Under the pieces are notes generated by a model that was not told the DNA's origin, ran no database searches, and was given only the letters and a program-made list of their open reading frames with translations. From a virus, in the IMG/VR virus record IMGVR_UViG_3300025671_005364, positions 1 through 31,253 of that record: DNA of 31,253 nt; one strand, written 5' to 3'. Below, piece by piece: positions 1 through 6,529 of the stretch. A program made the position numbers and the translations under genes. Position 1 is the first letter of the stretch. Each line of letters begins with the position of its first letter.

Positions 1-165
1 ATGTTAATCCGGGTGGTGCAGCTTTTAATCTCTACCTCGACCATTCCGATATCGTGGTCCTTTCTCCATTTCCACTTGGCTCGGGTTTCCAGAACTAACT
101 TACCGTCGATGTTGGCCCGAATGTAGGTTTCATCCTGCTGGTAGTGGTTTACGATGTGATTGGTT
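1..165. repeat. Left copy of 165-bp terminal direct repeat
   Basis: Bases 1-165 match 31089-31253 except at one position (G at 39, A at 31127). This is the overlap expected when a circular or circularly permuted genome is assembled as a linear contig. The unique length is therefore about 31,088 bp. The mismatch is the third base of a valine codon (GTC versus GTT) in the gene spanning the junction, so it looks like natural variation rather than a sequencing fault. A true short terminal repeat cannot be excluded from sequence alone. Confidence 0.95.
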
Positions 166-215
166 ACGCGCTCCAACTCGGACTCGATAACCTCTTGAAA
201 ATAACTGTAATTCAT
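1..215 (-). CDS. Hypothetical protein, 5' part (split by the contig ends)
   Basis: The start codon is at 215-213 and the frame is open to base 1. It continues in the right-end copy (31013-31253), giving a joined protein of about 96 residues that begins MNYSYFQEVIES and ends MNEEIEL. I do not recognise a family. The middle (about residues 30-70) is a charged, beta-like stretch containing WKWRKDHDIG. It follows the helicase gene after a 50-bp gap that holds a TATATTTG promoter box, so it is probably the first gene of the early transcript that runs on to the NinB-like gene. Function unknown. Confidence 0.75.
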   Translation of the reverse strand, partial: MNYSYFQEVIESELERVTNHIVNHYQQDETYIRANIDGKLVLETRAKWKWRKDHDIGMVEVEIKSCTTRIN

Positions 216-238
216 TGTAGTAAGTGTTGATTCAAAAA

Positions 239-269
239 CAAATATACACTTTATTTTAATATAAACTAA
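239..269 (-). promoter_or_regulatory. Candidate Bacteroidota-type early promoter
   Basis: On the minus strand TATATTTG (246-239) matches the TAnnTTTG -7 consensus of Bacteroidota housekeeping promoters. A TTAG (269-266) lies 19 bases upstream where a TTTG/TTG -33 element would be expected, so that part is imperfect. The box is 23 bases upstream of the ATG at 215 and overlaps the end of the helicase gene. It would start the transcript that crosses the contig junction. Confidence 0.5.
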
Positions 270-1558
270 AAAGGTGCTGAATTTTTTTGTTCTTGAATCA
301 CATCGTCGGCATACCTGATCAACTCGGGAATCCAACTTACCTTCATCTTGCCCGTGCTACCTGCTCGGTTCTTCGCTATTATCCACTCACCCTTCCCTTC
401 GGTGTTTGAGCCATCGTCGAACTCCATTAGTCCGTAATACTCTGGTCGGTGAAGGAAGCAAACCATATCGGCCTCCTGCTCTATTGAGCCTGATTCGCGA
501 AGGTCTGATAACATCGGCTGCTTATTACCGCGCTCCTCTACTTTTCTGTTTAATTGGCTCAATGCGATTACCGTGCATTTGTGTTGCTTTGCAAGGTTCT
601 TCATTGCCGTTGCGATCTCGTTAATTTCCTGCTCTCGCATATCCTTTGTGCCTGATATCCTTTGAATGTAGTCCACTGCTATTAAGTCTATCTTGCGCTT
701 TCCTGCTTCCACTTGGATTCGGTTTTGAATCTGCGGAAGGGTTACCGATTCATCGATTGTTAAGTTCCACTTCTCGATTAGTGCAGCTGCTTTGTTGATC
801 TTAATCCACTCTTCTTGGCTCAATCTTTTTCTTCTCATCTGCTCGGAATCTATCTTGGTGAGTTGAATAATCATTCGGCCTATTAACTCCGATGCAGTCA
901 TTTCTGCACTAACTACGTGAACGGACTTTCCATCGTAGCAGGCCTGCATTACCTCTCCAATCATTGCGGCCGTCTTACCCATTGCTGGCCGTGCTGCGAA
1001 GATAATTAGTTGTCCGGGTTGATAACCTCCAGTGAACTTGGTCATCATCTCAATACTGGACCTGATGCGGCTCGTGTCTGATTCTTGCAGTTGATCAATG
1101 AAGGTTTTTATTTGTGTCGTTGTGTCCTCGATTCGGTTGCCGTCTATCTGGACTGCTTCCTGGTAGTATTCGCCTACTTTTTTGAGCACGGTATCTATTG
1201 GATCGGCAAGGTTTATGGTCTTTATCTTGAGTGCTAACATCTCGATATTGCGCTTCATTTCCATCTCCAATAGTTGAGTAACGTAATACTCGATGCGCTC
1301 ATTAGCTACCTTTTCCTGAAGCGTGAGTAGCATTACGGACCAACCCTCTTCTGGTGGTGTTTCGGTCTTTAGCTCGTGATCGAGTGCGAATACGTCGATT
1401 GTAGCTTTGTTGGATAATCTTTGCATTGCTCTCCATATCTTGCGATGTGGCTCGAAGTAAAAACTGGTTTCTCGAATCATTGAAGCGTATTGGAAGTAAA
1501 GTTGATTCCAGATGATGAACCTTCCCAGTACGCCTTCTTCGATGGTCTTGTCGTTCAT
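266..1558 (-). CDS. dnaB: Replicative DNA helicase, DnaB family
   Basis: A 430-residue DnaB-type helicase. The N-terminal domain (about 1-110) precedes a RecA-like motor domain with Walker A ARPAMGKTA (189-197), Walker B LIAVDYIQ (292-299), the sensor-type ALSQLNR (332-338) and a DLRESGSIEQEAD stretch typical of the family. Length is slightly below the usual 450-470. It should unwind the phage fork as a hexamer after loading at the origin. It overlaps the initiator gene by ATGA (1555-1558), so the two are probably co-translated. The initiator plus phage-encoded DnaB arrangement resembles P22 genes 18 and 12. A separate phage primase was not seen, so host primase is presumably used. Confidence 0.95.
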   Translation of the reverse strand: MNDKTIEEGVLGRFIIWNQLYFQYASMIRETSFYFEPHRKIWRAMQRLSNKATIDVFALDHELKTETPPEEGWSVMLLTLQEKVANERIEYYVTQLLEMEMKRNIEMLALKIKTINLADPIDTVLKKVGEYYQEAVQIDGNRIEDTTTQIKTFIDQLQESDTSRIRSSIEMMTKFTGGYQPGQLIIFAARPAMGKTAAMIGEVMQACYDGKSVHVVSAEMTASELIGRMIIQLTKIDSEQMRRKRLSQEEWIKINKAAALIEKWNLTIDESVTLPQIQNRIQVEAGKRKIDLIAVDYIQRISGTKDMREQEINEIATAMKNLAKQHKCTVIALSQLNRKVEERGNKQPMLSDLRESGSIEQEADMVCFLHRPEYYGLMEFDDGSNTEGKGEWIIAKNRAGSTGKMKVSWIPELIRYADDVIQEQKNSAPF

Positions 1559-2211
1559 AAGTTGATAGATTGGTAGTTGTTAGTTTTGGTGGACAATTTA
1601 CTAAATTGATTCCGATCGTCGTTGCGGAGCCAATTACTCAATGCGCTTTTGTAGTTCTTGTACTTCTTGTTCTTCGCTTGGCAATAGTCCACTAACGTAT
1701 CGAATGCCTTGCCGATGTCCTTATCTTTGAACTTAGGCGCGAGTTCCCGGACCACTCTCTCCCTTTCCTGAATGAAGTTGTTTAAGGTGTTATATATATT
1801 AGTTTCTTTATTACTATCTATATTATTATTATAGTGTAAACTTTGTTTACTATCATCGTGTAAACTTTGTTTACTATCGGTGTAAACTTTCTTTACAGTG
1901 TGTAAACTTTGTTTACTATCCTTATTTAGCTTCTCAACTGTATCATACCACAAGGTCGTGGACCGAAGATAGCTGGTGTTCTCGTCTTTCTCAATAAGGC
2001 CCTTTTCAATCAAACGATTAATAATCTTATGGACCGCGATTCGTGAAATGTTTAATGCATCTGCAAACCATTGCTTCGATGCGTAGCACCATCCTGGAAT
2101 GTTACTACCGTTATAAGCACTCAGCCTATAAACCATTGAAGCTACTATGTATTCATTGGTGCTGATGTCGAGCTTCTTCTGCTCCTCGTGAAAAATTGTG
2201 GTGTATCTCAT
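1555..2211 (-). CDS. Replication initiator (lambda O-like role), winged-helix protein with internal origin
   Basis: A protein of 218 residues from the ATG at 2211. A longer open frame reaches 2436 but crosses an intrinsic terminator, so I prefer 2211. Residues about 15-90 form a winged helix-turn-helix (ASKQWFADALNISRIAVHKIINRLIEKGLI). Residues 92-130 are a low-complexity linker with DSKQSLH three times, which is the translation of the origin iterons. The C-terminal part (165-200, YKNYKSALSNWLRND) resembles the DnaD-like/phage replication C-terminal motif. Position just before DnaB and the internal iterons support an origin-binding, helicase-recruiting role. The exact family assignment is inference. 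Confidence 0.8.
   Translation of the reverse strand: MRYTTIFHEEQKKLDISTNEYIVASMVYRLSAYNGSNIPGWCYASKQWFADALNISRIAVHKIINRLIEKGLIEKDENTSYLRSTTLWYDTVEKLNKDSKQSLHTVKKVYTDSKQSLHDDSKQSLHYNNNIDSNKETNIYNTLNNFIQERERVVRELAPKFKDKDIGKAFDTLVDYCQAKNKKYKNYKSALSNWLRNDDRNQFSKLSTKTNNYQSINL
1789..1833. other. AT-rich probable DNA-unwinding element
   Basis: A stretch almost entirely of A and T, including TATATATATTAG and TATTATTATTATAG, lies directly beside the iteron block, on its downstream side relative to the initiator gene. In lambda the origin has the same order inside gene O: iterons, then AT-rich DNA. This is the likely melting site. The assignment is by analogy. Confidence 0.6.
1834..1920. repeat. Four origin iterons inside the initiator gene
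   Basis: Four direct repeats start at 1834, 1858, 1880 and 1900, i.e. 20-24 bp or about two helical turns apart. The shared word is GTGTAAACTTTGTTTAC; the third copy has C for G in the middle. Each contains an inverted repeat, GTAAAC-TTT-GTTTAC. Copies 1, 2 and 4 are also followed by TATC. Copies 1, 2 and 4 are read as DSKQSLH, but copy 3 is read in a different codon phase (VKKVYT), so the DNA word rather than the peptide is conserved. This is what is expected of initiator-binding sites. Confidence 0.85.
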
Positions 2212-2222
2212 AATGTACAAAT

Positions 2223-2257
2223 AAAAACCCCCGCGTCGATTGGACAAAACGCAGGGG
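2223..2257 (-). terminator. Intrinsic terminator or attenuator ahead of the initiator gene
   Basis: In minus-strand RNA a 9-bp stem (2257-2249 with 2236-2228, one G-U pair) encloses a 12-base loop and is followed by UUUUU. The G-U pair would be a C-A mismatch in plus-strand RNA, so the signal is directional. It sits 12 bases upstream of the initiator ATG and 69 bases after the DnaA-like gene, so it could restrict read-through into initiator and helicase. Confidence 0.8.
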
Positions 2258-2326
2258 TGATCATAGAAACTAAAACTAAATCTGTACGGAAGGTGTCCAA
2301 TCTTCATTGCTAATATAAAAAAAATA

Positions 2327-2725
2327 TTAATACCTCCGATAATAGTCAAATAATTTTTGCCGAAGGATATCCAACGTGTTTTCAATCCGCTCATCGAATG
2401 GCATCTGATTATTGATGGTGCGAACGTAGTGAACAACGCTGGAGTGATCGCGATTGATAAATCCTCCTATCGTGTAATAGGTGATCCCTGCATCCTCTTT
2501 GAGCAGATAACCGTAGTACATCCTCGCCATTACTTTGGGTTGCTTACGATTGGGTGATTGCGCCTCCTGAACCGTTACTCCGAAGTGATCGCAACAAACC
2601 TTGAGTACTTCGAATGGGTTTACCTTCCTGAACTCGTACCATTGCATTGGCCGATTGTACTCGACCTTGCCCTCTGGTGCAACGGGTGCTACCTTCTCTA
2701 CCGAATAAGTGTAAACCGATTTCAT
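2327..2725 (-). CDS. Stand-alone DnaA domain IV-like DNA-binding protein
   Basis: A protein of 132 residues. Residues about 37-105 match the C-terminal DNA-binding domain of DnaA: a first helix region (LKVCCDHFGVTVQEAQ), the central helix (KVMARMYYGYLLKE) and the signature RDHSSVVHYV (92-101). The AAA+ ATPase domain of full DnaA is absent and the first 36 residues are unrelated. It may bind DnaA-box-like sites in the phage origin or interfere with host initiation. It overlaps the exonuclease gene by ATGA (2722-2725) and is the last gene before the terminator at 2257-2223. Confidence 0.8.
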   Translation of the reverse strand: MKSVYTYSVEKVAPVAPEGKVEYNRPMQWYEFRKVNPFEVLKVCCDHFGVTVQEAQSPNRKQPKVMARMYYGYLLKEDAGITYYTIGGFINRDHSSVVHYVRTINNQMPFDERIENTLDILRQKLFDYYRRY

Positions 2726-3333
2726 ATCGTCTGAATTAATTGGTTAATGTATTCCCGAGCGTTATTCACTCGTTGCTGAAGGTCCTCGATAACGGAATGA
2801 TCGTACTCCACCTCATAAACCTTTACGCGATGCTTAGCTTCAACTTGTGAATAGTCGTAGTGAACGTGTGTTAGATCTTCGGGTGTTTCCATCAATACGT
2901 ACACTAACTCGGCCTTCTTTAATCCAGTCAAGTGCATATAAACCTGAAGCTGGTAGTAGTAGTCCTTATTCGGAATCTCATCCTCAAATAAAGGGAAGGT
3001 AAAGCAGTCCCAGCTGCTCTTTATATCCACCACCTTATCGCGTGGGAATATAACATCGGGTGTACCGGTGAAGAAGTCATCCTCGTAGCTATCCTCGTTC
3101 TTAACTGCTAAATCCCAGCCGAGAACCTTCTCTGCAAAGTTGATGGAATCCTGCTCCACCTCAATTCCTTTGGTAAGGTACTTGGAAGTGATCACTTGTC
3201 GCACTCCGTATATCTGCTCCTTAGTCCACTCCTGAAGATAGGATTTCGTGGTTTCTGAAAGAACCTCCCCCTTTTTACGCGGGTTGGTCATTAACTTTCC
3301 TGCGGCTGATGCTCTAATTTTGAACTCTTTCAT
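2722..3333 (-). CDS. YqaJ/lambda-exonuclease-type recombination nuclease
   Basis: A 203-residue PD-(D/E)XK nuclease. The core is GTPDVIF (90-96) followed by VVDIKSSWD (101-109), giving the D...D-x-K pattern, with an N-terminal glutamate region (KGIEVEQDS, 55-63) and a QLQVYMHLTG motif (128-137). This matches the YqaJ viral recombinase family, which resects double-stranded ends 5' to 3'. It overlaps the ERF gene by ATGA (3330-3333). An exonuclease and an annealing protein encoded side by side make a Red/RecET-like recombination pair. Confidence 0.88.
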   Translation of the reverse strand: MKEFKIRASAAGKLMTNPRKKGEVLSETTKSYLQEWTKEQIYGVRQVITSKYLTKGIEVEQDSINFAEKVLGWDLAVKNEDSYEDDFFTGTPDVIFPRDKVVDIKSSWDCFTFPLFEDEIPNKDYYYQLQVYMHLTGLKKAELVYVLMETPEDLTHVHYDYSQVEAKHRVKVYEVEYDHSVIEDLQQRVNNAREYINQLIQTI

Positions 3334-3893
3334 TTTGCTTGATTTGCTTGGATTAGTAATGCCTCACGGTCTGCACCGGTGAGCTTGAATTTACGATCTA
3401 TCTGATTGATGTTTACCGTGTTATCACGGAGTGCGAGTACCGCCTTCTGCCAAGTTGGAGTACCTGGTTTCAGTTCCTCTTTACTCGGTGCGGGTTGGTT
3501 ACGCTTCATTGCGCGCTCTCCATCGTCGTCGTTCTCTGCATTAAGTGATAACGCTGCGCTGATGGAATAACGCCGAGCGTAGGTAATAGCTGAACCCATC
3601 GCTTGTGGATCTTTCTCTTTTGCAGCTACTAACTCTGTACCGAGAATGGAAACGTACTGCCCTGATGAATGTACGAAGGTGGTAACGATGTGGTTCTCGT
3701 GTACGGGTTGGAATACTGCCAAGCCGTGTTCCTGAAGAACGGGTTCTACCTCGTTAAGGATTGCAGAAAGGTCTGCGTACTTGGATTTGAAGAAAGGGTT
3801 TTTACTTCCTTTGGTGATTGAACCGATGTGGCTCTTTGCTGCAACGAGTGCCTTTAGCACCTCGTCTGCATTGGGTGACTGTTGAATAAACAT
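3330..3893 (-). CDS. erf: ERF-family single-strand annealing protein
   Basis: A protein of 187 residues with the ERF superfamily pattern: FKSKYADLSAILNEVEPVLQEHGLAVFQ in the first third and GSAITYARRYSISAALSL followed by an acidic NAENDDDGE near residue 120. The family anneals complementary single strands and partners with a phage exonuclease, here the next gene. The last third is Pro- and charge-rich and less conserved. It starts 4 bases after a small membrane-peptide ORF. Confidence 0.92.
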   Translation of the reverse strand: MFIQQSPNADEVLKALVAAKSHIGSITKGSKNPFFKSKYADLSAILNEVEPVLQEHGLAVFQPVHENHIVTTFVHSSGQYVSILGTELVAAKEKDPQAMGSAITYARRYSISAALSLNAENDDDGERAMKRNQPAPSKEELKPGTPTWQKAVLALRDNTVNINQIDRKFKLTGADREALLIQANQAK

Positions 3894-3896
3894 AAT

Positions 3897-3989
3897 TTAA
3901 TGGTTTGATTGATTAGTAAACTTGTTGTCTGCGTACTGCTGGAGTTTTGCCCAGCCGATGAATAGTGCGATAAAAAGTAGTGCGTTCAT
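3897..3989 (-). CDS. Small hydrophobic peptide, 30 aa
   Basis: An open frame from ATG at 3989 encodes a 30-residue peptide starting MNALLFIALFIGWAKLQQ, which could form one short membrane segment (residues 3-14) with a polar tail. It fits exactly between two real genes, ending 3 bases before the erf start and beginning 4 bases after the preceding gene. That tight packing is the main support. No family is recognised and no ribosome-binding site is evident, as for most genes here. Confidence 0.45.
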   Translation of the reverse strand: MNALLFIALFIGWAKLQQYADNKFTNQSNH

Positions 3990-3993
3990 ATTT

Positions 3994-4185
3994 TTAGAAT
4001 TTACTGTGGTCGTTCATAAACTTTACTAACATCTCTGTATTGAGTGTCTTGAGCCAATCTGCGATATCCTCGTTGGCCAAGCTGCGTGCGTTAGTATCAA
4101 AATAAATTTGAGCTGCAAGACTTGCAAGCTGATTGTGGCTTACTTTCTTAGCGTAGTCGGTCCAGTCTGTTGTTTTAGTTGTCAT
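3994..4185 (-). CDS. Hypothetical protein, 63 aa
   Basis: The start is taken at the ATG at 4185 (MTTKTTDWTDYAKKV), giving 63 residues; a longer frame to 4317 would run through the promoter and terminator upstream. The sequence is mostly helical (SHNQLASLAAQIYFD, EDIADWLKTLNTEMLVKFMND) with no recognised motif. It is the first gene after the strong TATATTTG promoter at 4245-4217 and leads into the recombination and replication genes, so it is probably an early gene. Confidence 0.65.
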   Translation of the reverse strand: MTTKTTDWTDYAKKVSHNQLASLAAQIYFDTNARSLANEDIADWLKTLNTEMLVKFMNDHSKF

Positions 4186-4216
4186 TGTGTAGTTGATTAA
4201 ATGATTAATTCTTTGA

Positions 4217-4245
4217 CAAATATAACACTTTTCAACAAACCACAA
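4217..4245 (-). promoter_or_regulatory. Bacteroidota-type promoter of the recombination/replication operon
   Basis: On the minus strand TTG (4245-4243), an 18-base spacer and TATATTTG (4224-4217) match the flavobacterial pattern TTG-N17-23-TAnnTTTG. It lies just after the lysis-operon terminator (4306-4278) and 31 bases upstream of the ATG at 4185. Placement and both boxes make this the best-supported promoter in the genome. Confidence 0.75.
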
Positions 4246-4277
4246 CACAAAATGCAAGTTTTTTTTACTTAAGGCAT

Positions 4278-4306
4278 AAAAAAAGGCCCGAGAATCAACC
4301 CGAGCC
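4278..4306 (-). terminator. Intrinsic terminator after the lysis genes
   Basis: In minus-strand RNA an 8-bp stem (4306-4299 with 4292-4285, two G-U pairs) with a 6-base loop is followed by seven U. It lies 52 bases after the stop of the spanin-like gene at 4358 and just ahead of the 4245-4217 promoter, separating the late lysis region from the replication genes. Confidence 0.85.
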
Positions 4307-4357
4307 ATACTAATCAACTATCAAACTACTTCGTAAAGATACGGAATCTAACCCGTA

Positions 4358-4792
4358 CTACATCAAGATCGAAACTAAAAGTAGCACCCCCAAACCAACG
4401 CCTCCGTAGATTATCGCGTTCTTGGTTGTATTCAGCCTCCGTTCCAGGATCGCTACCTCCTCCCGACAAAAGTCATACCGCTGGACCATATAACCCTTCT
4501 GCAGCTCTTGAAGCTCTATTTGCTTATTGTAGTTCCCAGCTAAATTGCGGAAGTCGATTGCTTGTGCTTTGTAGTGAAGCAATAGCTTGTCTTGGGTCTG
4601 AATGATGCTATCTGCTATTAATAGGTCTTGATACCAAGTCCACACCGCCCGGAATTGTGTACCCGTTAGCGACGTATCGGTCTGCCCATATACGGACTTG
4701 GTCAATAATGATATCAGTATTAACCATGTAATGTAAAGAATCCACACGTTGCCTTCGCGTTTTAAGGATTTCAAGTTCTGAATTAAGCGCAT
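4358..4792 (-). CDS. Spanin-like membrane protein, overlaps the upstream gene
   Basis: A protein of 144 residues with an N-terminal signal-like segment (about 16-32, WILYITWLILISLL) and possible signal peptidase I site after SVYG (33-36). A polar helical middle follows, then a C-terminal membrane segment (126-144, AIIYGGVGLGVLLLVSILM). Its first 61 codons overlap, in the +1 frame, the end of the 131-aa coiled-coil membrane protein. Overlapping frames at the end of a lysis cassette are typical of Rz/Rz1 spanin pairs. It lacks a lipobox cysteine, so it is not a classical Rz1; the two-end topology is closer to a one-protein spanin. Role is inferred. Confidence 0.6.
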   Translation of the reverse strand: MRLIQNLKSLKREGNVWILYITWLILISLLTKSVYGQTDTSLTGTQFRAVWTWYQDLLIADSIIQTQDKLLLHYKAQAIDFRNLAGNYNKQIELQELQKGYMVQRYDFCREEVAILERRLNTTKNAIIYGGVGLGVLLLVSILM

Positions 4793-5003
4793 TGATCGTA
4801 TCTTGTTTCTCGCGCAAAGATAACAAAAGTATCTCGTTGGAGTGTTTTATTTCTGTCAAAACAACGTTAAGACTATCATATTTGCGTTCTAAGCGATTAT
4901 CTTCTTTCGATGGTACTCTATATCCAAAACGTATCCAAATGCCGTAAGAAGCCGTAAAAACCACTAAAGCAAGGCATATAATATCTTTGGCCGTTACTTT
5001 CAC
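4608..5003 (-). CDS. Inner-membrane spanin (Rz-like) candidate
   Basis: A protein of 131 residues with one N-terminal membrane helix (about 7-25, DIICLALVVFTASYGIWI), then a long heptad-like charged region (about 35-90, LNVVLTEIKHSNEILLLSLREKQDTINALNSELEILK broken by no proline). This is the topology of an inner-membrane spanin subunit: short cytoplasmic tip, membrane anchor, periplasmic coiled coil. It overlaps the phosphoesterase gene by ATGA (5000-5003) and shares 185 bp with the next gene. The spanin call rests on topology and context; sequence identity with known spanins is not claimed. Confidence 0.6.
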   Translation of the reverse strand: MKVTAKDIICLALVVFTASYGIWIRFGYRVPSKEDNRLERKYDSLNVVLTEIKHSNEILLLSLREKQDTINALNSELEILKTRRQRVDSLHYMVNTDIIIDQVRIWADRYVANGYTIPGGVDLVSRPINSR

Positions 5004-6112
5004 TCGAAGTAATGCGTTAATCGTGCAATCTGTCCTCTATCCCGTGAATGAATGAATCCCTCAATCGCCTTGATTGCGCTATAACCTTGTCGATGGTGCC
5101 AGCTGTCCGTACCCGATGGACTGCGTAAACTCTCCACCGTTACTCCGGTGTAGTCTTTGGCCGTCTTGTGGTGTACGTGATGAGTGTACACATATCGGAA
5201 TGTCGTTTTGCTCCAGTCCTCCTTTGCTTCGTGCGCCATCAATAATGGAAGGTCGGCTTGCTTTGCTCCATCTCCGTGTGTTGTGCCGATTAAGTTGTTA
5301 AAATATCGGTAGTACTTTCTGTGGCTGATTGAGCAGTCGAACGTGATCGCATCGTTATTCCTGAACCAGGTCTGAATTACATCGGCCAAAAAGAACCCGT
5401 TCGTGTAATCGTGATTCGATGGATTGAATACAAAATGGACTGGTGCTACCGTGCAAAGGTATTCCAGGACCGCGATGTATATCTCCTTAGCGTGTAGGAA
5501 GTTGTCGTACCACATCCCATCCGTATCTTGTGGTGTGCCTGATGTCGTGGTTCTCTTCGGAGTGTCGATGTGCAGAATATCATTACCGCCCACGAATAGA
5601 ATCTGATCAATGTCAAACCCTTGCGCTTTGTGTAGGATACCTGCAACGCCCTCCAGGACTCGCTGTTTTGCTATCTTCACGTTGTACTCGTCGCCCGTTT
5701 CTACCTCCCGTGCTAACTTGCCAATGTGAACGTCGGCTGGATCAATAACCAATAGGTGAGGATTCTCCGAATGTTGGTAGTTGTATTCCGGGTAAATCGG
5801 CGCGTGGTTCTCCATCTCCGCAATCAACTCATCGCGAATGTCCTCGTACTTAATCGCCTCTGGTTTAACGTGTGCGCTGATGTGCTTACCTTTGAACCAA
5901 TAGTGGTTTACTTGGTCCGCATTGAATCCGTTCTGCTTTGCGAACTCATATAATCCTGAATGCTCTCGCAGTTTCTTTTTAAGGTAGAATTTCTTGCGAA
6001 GGTTGTCTTTGTTTACTCCGTATTGAGCAGATAACTCGCGGCAAAGGCCACGAAGATTCTTAGCACCATCAAGTTGATCGTAATGCTTTTCGATTATTTC
6101 GTTTGTAGTCAT
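5000..6112 (-). CDS. Calcineurin-like metallophosphoesterase
   Basis: A protein of 370 residues. Residues 1-60 look like an HTH-type N-terminal region (LRGLCRELSAQYGVNKDNLRKKF). The catalytic part has the five metal-binding motifs of the family: DPADVHIG (D127, H129), GGND (175-178), SNHD (232-235), THGDG (278-282) and HHVHH (311-315). The enzyme should hydrolyse a phosphoester, perhaps in nucleic acid given the HTH-like front end, but the substrate cannot be read from sequence. Its position between endolysin and spanin genes is unusual. Seven bases or fewer separate it from its neighbours. Confidence 0.88.
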   Translation of the reverse strand: MTTNEIIEKHYDQLDGAKNLRGLCRELSAQYGVNKDNLRKKFYLKKKLREHSGLYEFAKQNGFNADQVNHYWFKGKHISAHVKPEAIKYEDIRDELIAEMENHAPIYPEYNYQHSENPHLLVIDPADVHIGKLAREVETGDEYNVKIAKQRVLEGVAGILHKAQGFDIDQILFVGGNDILHIDTPKRTTTSGTPQDTDGMWYDNFLHAKEIYIAVLEYLCTVAPVHFVFNPSNHDYTNGFFLADVIQTWFRNNDAITFDCSISHRKYYRYFNNLIGTTHGDGAKQADLPLLMAHEAKEDWSKTTFRYVYTHHVHHKTAKDYTGVTVESLRSPSGTDSWHHRQGYSAIKAIEGFIHSRDRGQIARLTHYFE

Positions 6113-6118
6113 GGCTGC

Positions 6119-6529
6119 TTAGTAATACCAAGTCGCGGCTGGCTTGGTCGTGTCGATGTCTAAATGTACAAAGGTCCGCGCGATGCCTATCCGGTTAATA
6201 CCGTGTCGCTTTGCTGATGCTATTATGGTATCTCTTTGTGCTCTGCTTCGTATCTTGATATCTACTGCGCAATAACACGGTTCGGTGTGTGCGCTATTCG
6301 CTACCCCTCCAACGTGCCTATTGTGCTCTAAGGTGCGAACGCCTGAATTGATTACGATCGGGAATCCTAACTCCTCGCGAATGGAATCCAGCTTGCCTAC
6401 CAATACCGGACTGATTAACTCCCCGCTGGTAATGTCGTCGGGTGATGCAAACTCATCGTAGGTGAAGTAAGTCGCTGCAACTACTCCTACTCCTAAGATA
6501 AACTTCTGTGCCTTACGTGATGGCCTCAT
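6119..6529 (-). CDS. Endolysin, peptidase M15 family, membrane-anchored
   Basis: A protein of 136 residues. Residues 9-22 (KFILGVGVVAATYF) are a weakly hydrophobic N-terminal segment. The rest is a peptidase M15 (D-Ala-D-Ala/L-Ala-D-Glu cleaving) domain: SGVRTLEHNRHVGG (62-75), then the zinc ligands H81 and D90 in NSAHTEPCYCAVDI, and H122 in TFVHLD. It should cut the peptide cross-links of the host peptidoglycan. The Gly/Ala-rich N-terminal segment would suit a signal-arrest-release anchor, though this is inference. It overlaps the holin-like gene by ATGA (6526-6529). Confidence 0.85.
   Translation of the reverse strand: MRPSRKAQKFILGVGVVAATYFTYDEFASPDDITSGELISPVLVGKLDSIREELGFPIVINSGVRTLEHNRHVGGVANSAHTEPCYCAVDIKIRSRAQRDTIIASAKRHGINRIGIARTFVHLDIDTTKPAATWYY

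Noticed and set aside
1834-1920. CRISPR array
   Set aside because: Repeat unit of about 21 bp with only 1-3 bp between copies, inside a coding frame; iterons fit far better.
2212-2436. Longer start for the initiator gene (293 residues, or from the ATG at 2309)
   Set aside because: The extension crosses the intrinsic terminator and overlaps the DnaA-like gene; its translation is not protein-like.
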